A stretch of 33,101 nucleotides of DNA from Psychrobacter sp. (GTDB taxonomy: Bacteria; Pseudomonadota; Gammaproteobacteria; Pseudomonadales; Moraxellaceae). Each line of letters starts with the position of its first letter. Position 1 is the first letter of the stretch. The notes under the pieces were generated by a model. The model worked only from the letters and a program-made list of their open reading frames with translations, made no database searches and was not told where the DNA came from. Location: assembly GCF_030457785.1 (NCBI RefSeq), contig NZ_JAKDUI010000004.1:1-33101 (forward strand). The letters are read 5' to 3'. Shown piece by piece: positions 1 to 8,838 of this stretch. Both the position numbers and the translations under genes were made by a program.

Positions 1-254
1 AGTGTAAGAAAGAATGTTTTGTCATGAAACTTCCCATCACTATAGCTTCCGGTTATGGCACTAAAATATCGGTATTTCAATAACTTATCACGCTAGCGCT
101 TGGTGCTGTTTGAATATCTGATTTTTGGGACGCTCTGCTCGCATAATACTTTTATGCCACACAGCCTTCCTTGCTTTGGTGTCGCAATAACAGTTTAGCA
201 TTGCTTTTGTAATAGAAAGCATTATTAGCTAGCAAAAAAGCAACGAGCAAAAAC

Positions 255-275
255 TTTTATTGCTGGGCAATAAAA
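255..275. other. Perfect hairpin TTTTATTGC-TGG-GCAATAAAA in the noncoding region upstream of the mltF-like gene
   Basis: 9-bp perfect inverted repeat with a 3-nt loop read from the sequence; no ORF >=60 aa in 1..763. Confidence 0.5.
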
Positions 276-519
276 TCACCGATTATTTACTTAAATACTA
301 AAGATTAGAAAAGTAATTATTGGTGGTATTAACGCAAAAATTAGGACAAACCACAGTTGCCAAACCCAACGACGGTATCGTTTAAAGTACTTGCGTATTT
401 ATCTCAATAACTTCTTCATGACCTTACCTGTGTTTAATACACAGTCGATTTTTAACCAGTTCCATTTATTACGACCAGAATATTAGCTGAAAGAACTTTT
501 CAGACTAATTTTTCGTCGT

Positions 520-548
520 TTGACAATGATATCTATCATTTCATTATC
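520..548 (+). promoter_or_regulatory. Candidate sigma70 promoter (TTGACA-N16-CATTAT) overlapped by a Fur-box-like ATGATATCTATCATTTCATTATCAT sequence
   Basis: Consensus -35 TTGACA at 520-525; AT-rich GATAAT/ATTATC-like repeats lie between and over the -10. Confidence 0.35.
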
Positions 549-763
549 ATACCGATAGACAACTGGCTAAAACACACCGCAAACGTTTATAGATTATTCA
601 TTCGCGGATCGACAGTTTATTAGACGTGATGACAGCACACGCAAGCGATCAGTTTAAAAGTGTGTCGTCATCTAAAATGTGATATCGATGTGTGATGATT
701 TTATGAGCACACGTCATACAAGCATTTTACGGTAAGCAGGATGGCTCAAATCAGGAGACATAA

Positions 764-1972
764 ATGCAACGTATTACTTATCGTGTGAAAGTATCTGCGA
801 AAGGGGCTAAACGTCGTATATCTTATTTACTACGTCCATCTAAACGCCTGCTAAACACTAAAAGTAACATCGTTACATCCGTTACCCCTACTAGACAAAG
901 TCGCTTTGTTAGAACCAAAAAGCTAGCGCAGGTTTCTAGTATCGCCCTCCTCTCTCCTCCCGCTGAGAGTCTGATATCAATGGGAGCTCCAGTAGCTGCC
1001 TATGATAATGTTATGCTTGAAAAAACATTAACGGTCGCTGCTGTCCCAGGCAACAGCACTTACTTTGCTACCGATGGTTTCCAGCATGGTTTTGGTTATG
1101 ACTTGGTACGCACTTATGCCGATGAGCTCGGCGTGGATGTCGATCTAAAAGCCTATGCAAATGAAAAGGCTGCACTAAAAGCAGTGAAGTCTGGTGCTGC
1201 TGATATGGCATTAACAACAGCCAGCACGAAGATGAAAAGCCAACTTAATTTATCATCTGTCAACGTTAGCTGTGGTTACGATGCCACACTGACCAACAAC
1301 GGTTTGCACCCCAAGGTGAGCTGGACATTTAATTCAGCCAACGACCCCTTATCGCAAAAAGCTAGCTACTTTTTGTGTGACAGCATCAAGCTAGAAAACA
1401 CACACAAGCTTGCCGCTTTCTATAATCAAAACTTATTAAAAGACGCTTATAGTCAGGATCACTTACAAAAAACACTGACGGAAACTCTGCCAGAATATCA
1501 GTCTTCCTTTGAGGAGCAGGCTCGCAATTACAATCATGACTGGGAGCTATTGGTAGCAATGGGTTACCAAGAATCACACCTCGATGCCAACGCTGTATCA
1601 CCAACAGGTGTACGTGGGCTGATGATGCTGACCAATAATACAGCTAAAGCAATGGGGGTATCAGACCGCGTCGACCCTTATCAAAGTATCGGTGGTGGCG
1701 CGCGTTACCTAGAGCAAATGAAAGATGACTTTGCAGATGTTCCTAAATCTGATCGCATTTGGTTTGCACTAGCAGGCTACAACATGGGGCCCAACGCAGT
1801 GAAAGGCATTCAGCGTAAGCTCAGAGAACAAGGGATTAATGATAAAAGCTGGGCAAACGTATATGCATACCTAGCTGAAAACAGAGCATCTAATAGCCGT
1901 TACGGTCAGGCGATGCACTATGTTAGCAATATCAGAAGCTACCTTGAGACGATCAAGACACAAACCGTCTAG
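764..1972 (+). CDS. mltF: MltF-like lytic transglycosylase: shortened SBP_bac_3-like region plus C-terminal SLT (GH23) domain
   Basis: Catalytic/SLT motifs MGYQESHLDANAVSPTGVRGLMMLT and AGYNMGPNAV; N-terminal LTVAAVPGNSTYF...GFGYDLVRTYADELGVDVDL resembles the MltF substrate-binding lobe; RBS GGAG just upstream. Confidence 0.75.
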   Translation: MQRITYRVKVSAKGAKRRISYLLRPSKRLLNTKSNIVTSVTPTRQSRFVRTKKLAQVSSIALLSPPAESLISMGAPVAAYDNVMLEKTLTVAAVPGNSTYFATDGFQHGFGYDLVRTYADELGVDVDLKAYANEKAALKAVKSGAADMALTTASTKMKSQLNLSSVNVSCGYDATLTNNGLHPKVSWTFNSANDPLSQKASYFLCDSIKLENTHKLAAFYNQNLLKDAYSQDHLQKTLTETLPEYQSSFEEQARNYNHDWELLVAMGYQESHLDANAVSPTGVRGLMMLTNNTAKAMGVSDRVDPYQSIGGGARYLEQMKDDFADVPKSDRIWFALAGYNMGPNAVKGIQRKLREQGINDKSWANVYAYLAENRASNSRYGQAMHYVSNIRSYLETIKTQTV

Positions 1973-2050
1973 TCTTGACTGCCTTATGGGCTTCTAATTA
2001 ATGGCATAAGCAGACAATATTTGGTTAGCCAATCACTACATACTTGACGT

Positions 2051-2084
2051 AAAAAAGCTGCTCTTTTAGAAGAGCAGCTTTTTT
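2051..2084. terminator. Bidirectional rho-independent terminator between convergent transglycosylase genes
   Basis: AAAAAAGCTGCTCTT-TTAG-AAGAGCAGCTTTTTT: perfect stem with A-tract and T-tract. Confidence 0.9.
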
Positions 2085-2129
2085 GTTGTGTTTGAGACAG
2101 CGGGATATGACTCAGTTAACCATGCTTAG

Positions 2130-5100
2130 TTAACGGTTGGGTACTGTTAGACGTTGACCGCGCTGTAGCATGGTGTCCGGTGCTATATCGTTCATCGCTG
2201 CTAACTCACTGGTTGACACGCCATATTTACGAGCCAATCCAATCAGACTATCTCCTGATGCAACGGTATAACTAACAGTCGCTTTTGGCACTTTTAGGGT
2301 CTGCCCACGCTGTAGTTGTGCGTTAGTAGCCAAGTTGTTTGTCGCTGCTAAATCCGCCACTGAGATGCCAAACCGTCTTGCCAGTACAATCAAACCATCA
2401 CCCGATTTGACTGTATAGTTTTCTGTATTACCCAGTTTTTTGCCACTGCTTGCTGTATTGGTCGTAGTACTGGTTGCACTGCTAGAACTAGAGGCAGTTG
2501 CAGCACTACCACTAGATGGAATGGTGATCGTACGACCACGTATCAGATTTGAGCTGGTGGTTAGGTTGTTTGCAGCAGCCAATGTACTCAAGCCAATATT
2601 ATAACGTCTCGCTACCCCTGTTAAAGTGTCTCCTGATTTTACTTTATAACTTACCGTTTTATCATTGAGCTGACGATCCACTGTCTCTTGAGTCGCGGGC
2701 ACTTTAATGGTTTGTCCACGTTGCAGACGTGCTCTGGCATCAAAGCTGCTGTTTACTGCAGCCAGCTCAGTTGCACTCACGCCAACACTATTAGCAATGC
2801 CAATCAAGGTTTCCCCTGACTTGACGGTATAATTGGTTGTCGCTACTGAACTAGTGCTACCAGAGTTACTACTGACAGTCGTACTAGCAGCACTTAAATC
2901 AACACTAGCAGGTATTTTTAGCGTTTGTCCGACATATAGCGAGTCAGTTGTGCCCATGTCATTGAGACTGGCTAATGTGGATGTTGAGATATTGAACCGA
3001 CGCGCAAGCGCAATCAATCCATCACCCGACTTTACACGATAGTTTTGAGTATCAACTGAGGACGTATTTGAGTTAGAAGACGATGAAGTAGAAGAAGTGG
3101 TGGGCGCTGTTGATGTTGACGCAGTTACTTTGCCTGGAATCAACCACAGTCTTTGGCCGCTTAACAAATTAGCACGACTACTGAGGTTATTGTAGTTTGC
3201 AAGCTGCGTCACAGACAAACCAAAGCGGTTGGCTGTCCCAATAAGCGTGTCACCGCTTTGGACAACATAGCTTTCAGGCTGACTCTCTGCTGCGTTACTA
3301 GCAGCACTTAACGGTTCGATTGTCTCTGCATCATACAAGTATAGTGTACTACCAGACAAGATATTGGCACTGGCATCTATTTCATTCCACTCTGCAATAT
3401 CACGCCAGCTCACACCTGCACGACTTGCAATGTTAGACAAAGTGTCGCCACGCTTCACCGTATAAGTCGAACGCGTGCCTTGTGGCTTAGGTTTGCTCTC
3501 CGACGTTTGAGAAAAACTGAGTTTTTTTTCGCCACCACTGGCTTCCAGGACAGACTGCTGTGTCTGTACAGCCGAGAGGTTGATATTACCATCAGCATTA
3601 ATGACATTGGCATCAGGAGTACTGTTGCGGATTTGCTGCGCGATAAAATCACGCTCTTCTTCACTGAGTGGCGGCTCTTGGACAATGGTATTATTTTGTG
3701 TTAACTGAGCTGATGTGGTCGGTAAGTTATTGCTGCTTTTCAGCTCAGCATTGATTTTGTCTGTTTCAGCCTCAGTCAACGGTGGTTCATTGCTAGGTCC
3801 GGTGTTACTGTATGATGAGCTGCCAGTCGACGCGGCTGTCGGAGAGATATAGCTGGTCGTTTGCTGTGGCACACTGGCGGTTGCTGCGTAGTCAGCTAAG
3901 GCGCTGCCAGTGGATGGTAATGAGGAGTTGGTATATGGTTCGCTGTTATAACTTGGTGAGCTAGCCGTACTGCTTGAGCTCGTTGTGCTACTCATGCTAT
4001 TACCTGCAAGTACGTTACTGGTACCGTTACCACGCAATGCACTTAGCTCGGCGTCTTTGTTTGTACTAACGTCGTTGGGAATGATGACACGCTGTGGTCC
4101 TGAGATATCGACACGCCCTGACGTTAAAGCTGTATTCAGTCGCTCCAACTCGCTATAGCTGACACCTGTTATTTGTGCGACTTCCGACAAGCTAACACCG
4201 TAATTTACCGGCACGCTACGAAAATGCTGGCGGTTAGCAATCGCAGGTAGGTAGACACCGTACTGCTCAGGATCGGCAACAATTTCAGCGACCGCTAAAA
4301 AGCGCGGTACATAGTTCATGGTCTCTGTAGGTAGTCTCAACGACCAGTAATCCGTTGGTAATCCACGCGCCGCATTAGCATCTATCGCATTTTGTACACG
4401 ACCTGGGCCTGCATTGTAAGCAGCTAAGGCCAACTCCCAACTACCAAATTGGTTATATAGTGTTGTCAAAAAATCATATGCTGCACGCGTCGATTCAATA
4501 ACATCTCGGCGACCATCGTATGTTCTGCTTTGGTTTAACCCGTAAATTCGTCCAGTACTAGGAATAAACTGCCACAGTCCTGCAGCAGCTGCACTACTGG
4601 TTCCACTTGGATCATATGAGCTTTCGATCACTGGAAGCAAAGCAAGTTCTGTTGGAATGTTACGACGCTCTGCTTCTCGTACCGTATGATAAATATACCG
4701 GCTAGCACGGGCCGTCAAACGGTTTAAATGCTCTTGTCTACTGGTAAACCAACCTTTTTGTCCTTCGATACGCTGATTATAAACAGGCTGACCGCCGTTC
4801 ATACGATAACCAGCTCGCAGACGATTCCACAAATCACCGTATTGCTGAATGGCAAGCTTATTATCCTCAACCATCGTCATGTCTGACGCTTCTAACAAGT
4901 CTGCTAACTCATCCAAACTCTCTGCGTCCAAATACGCGGTAGAATAGTCACCTGTCGTAGAGGGCGTAGCAGCTGTAGCTGACGTTGTTGGTGTAGTTGT
5001 TTGATTGGTTGGAGACTGAGTAACCGTACTTGAAGTGTTTGCCACACCTTGGTTTTTCACTGCTGATGTATTGCTACAAGCACTGATGAGTAACGTCGAT

Positions 5101-5159
5101 ACCGCAAGCGTCAATGGCAACGCAATAAATGAGCGAGAATTTGATGGCACAGTAGACAT
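2130..5159 (-). CDS. mltD: MltD-type membrane-bound lytic murein transglycosylase (lipoprotein) with multiple C-terminal LysM domains
   Basis: Lipobox LISAC; SLT motifs LPVIESSYDPSGTSSAAAAGLWQFIPSTGRIYGL and LALAAYNAGPGRV; seven clear Y-x-V-K-x-G-D/E-x-L...(G)Q-x-L-x-(V/I)P LysM repeats plus one degenerate. Confidence 0.9.
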   Translation of the reverse strand: MSTVPSNSRSFIALPLTLAVSTLLISACSNTSAVKNQGVANTSSTVTQSPTNQTTTPTTSATAATPSTTGDYSTAYLDAESLDELADLLEASDMTMVEDNKLAIQQYGDLWNRLRAGYRMNGGQPVYNQRIEGQKGWFTSRQEHLNRLTARASRYIYHTVREAERRNIPTELALLPVIESSYDPSGTSSAAAAGLWQFIPSTGRIYGLNQSRTYDGRRDVIESTRAAYDFLTTLYNQFGSWELALAAYNAGPGRVQNAIDANAARGLPTDYWSLRLPTETMNYVPRFLAVAEIVADPEQYGVYLPAIANRQHFRSVPVNYGVSLSEVAQITGVSYSELERLNTALTSGRVDISGPQRVIIPNDVSTNKDAELSALRGNGTSNVLAGNSMSSTTSSSSTASSPSYNSEPYTNSSLPSTGSALADYAATASVPQQTTSYISPTAASTGSSSYSNTGPSNEPPLTEAETDKINAELKSSNNLPTTSAQLTQNNTIVQEPPLSEEERDFIAQQIRNSTPDANVINADGNINLSAVQTQQSVLEASGGEKKLSFSQTSESKPKPQGTRSTYTVKRGDTLSNIASRAGVSWRDIAEWNEIDASANILSGSTLYLYDAETIEPLSAASNAAESQPESYVVQSGDTLIGTANRFGLSVTQLANYNNLSSRANLLSGQRLWLIPGKVTASTSTAPTTSSTSSSSNSNTSSVDTQNYRVKSGDGLIALARRFNISTSTLASLNDMGTTDSLYVGQTLKIPASVDLSAASTTVSSNSGSTSSVATTNYTVKSGETLIGIANSVGVSATELAAVNSSFDARARLQRGQTIKVPATQETVDRQLNDKTVSYKVKSGDTLTGVARRYNIGLSTLAAANNLTTSSNLIRGRTITIPSSGSAATASSSSSATSTTTNTASSGKKLGNTENYTVKSGDGLIVLARRFGISVADLAATNNLATNAQLQRGQTLKVPKATVSYTVASGDSLIGLARKYGVSTSELAAMNDIAPDTMLQRGQRLTVPNR

Positions 5160-5347
5160 GATATTGGAAGTTTCCTAACGACAAAAATAAGTAAGATGGA
5201 GTTGCTTAATAAATGTTACTTAATAATATACCCTGCAATTTGATACAAAGGCTAAAGTTAATTGTAACTACTAGATTATTACTAAATGGAATGATATTCG
5301 ACTAATACTTGATCACCCTTTAGTTGACGGTGACTAATTGATGGTGG

Positions 5348-5842
5348 CTAGTTGATAGTAACTTGCGATACCGCACGAAGTAGCACAGCGTCGCCTGTCG
5401 ACAACCCTAATGTCACTCTTGATCTGGTAACGAACGAAACTTCCCGACCATCTTTCACCCAACTTTCATTGGTTGTGAAATTTGCTTTGGCCTGTTCACC
5501 GGTAATGACGACATTGTCTACTTTTATATCGTAGCTATAGTTGGAGGTATCGTCCCAGCTATTTTTTAATAGATTCAGGTAAGCTGCTTTGTCTAGGCTT
5601 GTAGACTTGCCTCGTCTAGACAAAGAAATCAGCGCGTCATCTGACACTAGACGTGAAACTTGATTAATACTTTGGCCATTCGCTGATGCTTTCATTGCTG
5701 CAGCATAATCTTGTACTAGAGCTTCTGTCATGGGTGCTGCTTGGGCACTGATACTGACAGCGCTAACAACCGCTCCCAATGCAGCCACACTAGTACTTTT
5801 CATCAATACGGCAAAAAGCCTATTTTTCCATAGTCGTTTCAT
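5348..5842 (-). CDS. Small exported protein, possibly NTF2/SnoaL-like fold
   Basis: ORF 5348..5968 contains internal start MKRLWKNRLFAVLMKSTSVAALGAVVSAVSISAQA|AP, a good signal peptide, so the start is placed at 5842; fold assignment is speculative. Confidence 0.6.
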   Translation of the reverse strand: MKRLWKNRLFAVLMKSTSVAALGAVVSAVSISAQAAPMTEALVQDYAAAMKASANGQSINQVSRLVSDDALISLSRRGKSTSLDKAAYLNLLKNSWDDTSNYSYDIKVDNVVITGEQAKANFTTNESWVKDGREVSFVTRSRVTLGLSTGDAVLLRAVSQVTIN

Positions 5843-6307
5843 GACAATCCTTAGCAATATTGCTTGCGTTGTAGCCAAATACTGACTTTTGACGGTTCTT
5901 TCTCGTCTCATCTGAAAGGCCGCATGCCTATATGACGATGCTGAGTTTAGCATGATGCTTTTAGTCATATTGCTTTTGTAGCAGCCTTTATAACTACCAC
6001 CTTCAGTCTTGATAGATATAAAATCGATTGACTCATACCAATTGAGCGAGTCATTTCCAGTGAGACTTAAAACTTAGAGTCTTGTGACTCAAACAATAGT
6101 ACGTTCACATCATAGTATGAGACTACCATTCAATTCTCACAGCCATGTAAACCCTGTGTAATTATTGAAAGCACCAAGGTTCGAGACCTCTCGTCATTCT
6201 TAACACCGTCTTAACGATTAGTGGATTTTTAATGAGAAGTATCATCGAAGATACCTAGCATATGACATTAAGATATCAATTCAACAAAATCAAGACTTGC
6301 TGTAAAG

Positions 6308-7699
6308 TTAAGACTTGCTGTCAGTGTCATCTTCCTCATGCTGCTCATCATCACTCATTTTCATACCCAGACGCTCCACTCGTCTGTCCATCATTTGGCG
6401 CGCAAGTGCTTGCATATCCTCAACACGATCTATCTCATCGACAATTTCAAGACCAAGTAACGTTTCAAACACATCTTCTAGCGTTACTAGACCTTTGACC
6501 TCACCATATTCACCAACTGTAATAGCAATATGAACACGGTTTTTTAGCATCAGATCCAGAAGATCGAACAACTTCATTTTCGAAAAAACAAAAGTAATCT
6601 CACGTTTGAAATCTGTCAATGGCTTATGCACATTATGGTTTACTTTGGCTAGCAGCATGTCTGTTTTCAATACAAAACCAGTGATACTATCTAAATCACC
6701 ATCATAAATCGGTAAACGTGAAAACGTCAGCTTAGGTCTATCTACCAATAACTCCGCAACGGTTTTATGCTCTTCAAAGGAAAGCATCACAGAACGCGGT
6801 GTCATAATATCTTCGACTTTAATAGCACCAAATGCCAATAGGTTACGAATAATACGAGACTCCAACGGATCAATTTGTCCTGATTCTTCACCGATACTGG
6901 CCAATGCCGCGAATTCACGACGGCTGAATGTTTGAGGCTCTTTACCTCGCACTAGCAGCTTCGTCAGACGCTCCGATACCCAAATCAGCGGGTACAGCAG
7001 CAAAATAATCCCACGAACAAAATAAGCAACCAAGCCACTCATCTGACGCCAGTATAGTGTTCCGAGGGTCTTTGGAATAATTTCAGATATAAATAAGATG
7101 GCCAGCGTCATAATCGCAGAAAACAACCCGAACCAAGCACTACCAAAAACGATAGTGGCTTGCGCACCAGCACCGATGGACCCTAGAGTATGCGCTACTG
7201 TATTCAATGTCAAAATAGCGGCCAGAGATTGGTCGATATTGTCGACCTTTAGCTTTTTGAGCATTCCTGCTTTTTTTGGGTTTGTTTCTTCAACATCCGC
7301 AATAAACGATGGCGTCATGCTCAATAAAACAGACTCAGCCAAAGAACAGGCAAAAGACACGCCAATAGCGAGCGCCACAAAAAATATCAATAATGCCACG
7401 CTAAGTGCAGTTGGTGCTGCCGCAGCGTTTGTAGTTGATACAGCACCAGCAGCCCATGTTAACTGTGGCAACATGAGTACAGCTAAGGTAAATAGCGTAG
7501 TAGGTAATTGAAAGCCAGAACGAGCGATGCTCATCCTCTCCGGAGGAGGCTCTGCAGATTCATCTTTACGACAAGCTCGCTGCTGACATGAACGAGATTC
7601 AAACATAGAAGTGGAGGACAAGTTAGGTAACCTAAACAAAAAAAGGATAATAAATAATGCTTCATCAATAGAAACATCATAAGTAGACGACAAAACCAA
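6308..7699 (-). CDS. CNNM/CorC (HlyC) family membrane protein with DUF21 and tandem CBS domains; start may be internal (MSIARSGFQL..., near 7534)
   Basis: FISEIIPKTLG motif of the CNNM transmembrane domain; VEDIMTPRSVML and GLVTLEDVFETLLGLEIVDEID typical of the CBS pair. Confidence 0.85.
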   Translation of the reverse strand: MVLSSTYDVSIDEALFIILFLFRLPNLSSTSMFESRSCQQRACRKDESAEPPPERMSIARSGFQLPTTLFTLAVLMLPQLTWAAGAVSTTNAAAAPTALSVALLIFFVALAIGVSFACSLAESVLLSMTPSFIADVEETNPKKAGMLKKLKVDNIDQSLAAILTLNTVAHTLGSIGAGAQATIVFGSAWFGLFSAIMTLAILFISEIIPKTLGTLYWRQMSGLVAYFVRGIILLLYPLIWVSERLTKLLVRGKEPQTFSRREFAALASIGEESGQIDPLESRIIRNLLAFGAIKVEDIMTPRSVMLSFEEHKTVAELLVDRPKLTFSRLPIYDGDLDSITGFVLKTDMLLAKVNHNVHKPLTDFKREITFVFSKMKLFDLLDLMLKNRVHIAITVGEYGEVKGLVTLEDVFETLLGLEIVDEIDRVEDMQALARQMMDRRVERLGMKMSDDEQHEEDDTDSKS

Positions 7700-8068
7700 T
7701 GATTCAACATTCTATCCCAAACCCTATTACACCCTGGTTGATAGCCTGCTAAATATAGTCAGTTGTTGTTATTTGATAGTAGCATTGATGATATTATTTC
7801 ACAATAAGTCACTATTTCTATGTCTTGATTTTTTTATTATCTTGTATTACCTAAACCCTACCTCAATAGACACTAAACGACTTTACTCGTCTCATTTTGC
7901 CGGCACTTTCATGATGTAGCAAAATGTTGTCGTACTAACTCTTGACTGCTAGTATGCCTTTACGTTAAGAAAAACATGCTTAGCTTATGATTAACAGTTA
8001 CCAAATCTCGCATTTTTTGTTACTATGCGTTTAATTTTATTTTCATCTATGACTAACTGAGAGAAATT

Positions 8069-8401
8069 ATGTTCCTATTTATCCAAGCTGCCAACGCTGC
8101 TGCTGCAGAAACTGCAGGCGCAGCATCTTTATTTGGTCAAATCCTACTACCAGTTGCTTTTTTTGCAATCTTCTACTTCTTGGTCATTCGCCCACAGTCT
8201 AAGCGCACCAAAGAGCATCGTGCTATGGTCAAAGCATTGACCGTTGGTAGTGAGATTATTTTTGCTGGTGGCTTGATGGGTCGTATCAAAGGCTTGGAAG
8301 GCGACTATGCGATAGTAAGCTTAAACAACAATACTGATGTGAAAGTACAACGTGCATCAGTTATCTCAGTATTGCCTGCTGGCACTATCGAAAGCGTTTG
8401 A
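8069..8401 (+). CDS. yajC: Preprotein translocase subunit YajC
   Basis: FFAIFYFLVIRPQSKRTKEHRAMVKALTVGSEIIFAGGLMGRI; located upstream of secDF. Confidence 0.95.
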   Translation: MFLFIQAANAAAAETAGAASLFGQILLPVAFFAIFYFLVIRPQSKRTKEHRAMVKALTVGSEIIFAGGLMGRIKGLEGDYAIVSLNNNTDVKVQRASVISVLPAGTIESV

Positions 8402-8490
8402 TTCATAGATTAACGATCAATAGCGACGTGTTCACATTGATTTAATAGTCATATTATCCACACTTTTCACACGCGGATATCATGATAAGA

Positions 8491-8520
8491 AATGACCGTA
8501 CATTATCTGCGGTCATTTTT
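8491..8520 (+). terminator. Candidate terminator after yajC
   Basis: AATGACCG...CGGTCATTTTT stem followed by T-run. Confidence 0.65.
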
Positions 8521-8715
8521 CGCTATAAAATAGTGACTTAAAACAGCTGGATAAGCACAAAAAACCGCTGCTTCGAGATTACTCACAGAATCATAGCGTT
8601 CATCAATACCGTTTTAGATGGCTACTATATTTTGCTCAATGTAGGTTTGATCAATATAAATAGATAAATCTGTATTATTTGCTTAACTATTTTACGCTTT
8701 ACTATCACCGCAAAT

Positions 8716-8771
8716 GATTACAATGGTCTATTACCATAATGACAGCCGAAAGGTAATCAACCATTGTAATC
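8716..8771 (+). promoter_or_regulatory. Two-tier hairpin in the secD leader region
   Basis: GATTACAATGGT/ACCATTGTAATC (12-bp perfect inverted repeat) with nested ATTACC/GGTAAT (6 bp). Confidence 0.6.
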
Positions 8772-8838
8772 GCTTAACTTCCCACCTGCTAACTTGTGGC
8801 CTTCGTCGCCAGTTGTTTATCAACCTAAAGAAGTGATT

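Noticed and set aside
7098-7511. 137-aa ORF (+) antisense to the CNNM/CorC gene
   Set aside because: Overlaps a conserved CDS; composition reflects the complementary codons.
8794-8838. TTG-initiated 15-codon extension of SecD
   Set aside because: SecD homology begins at MQYPAWKY (ATG 8839).
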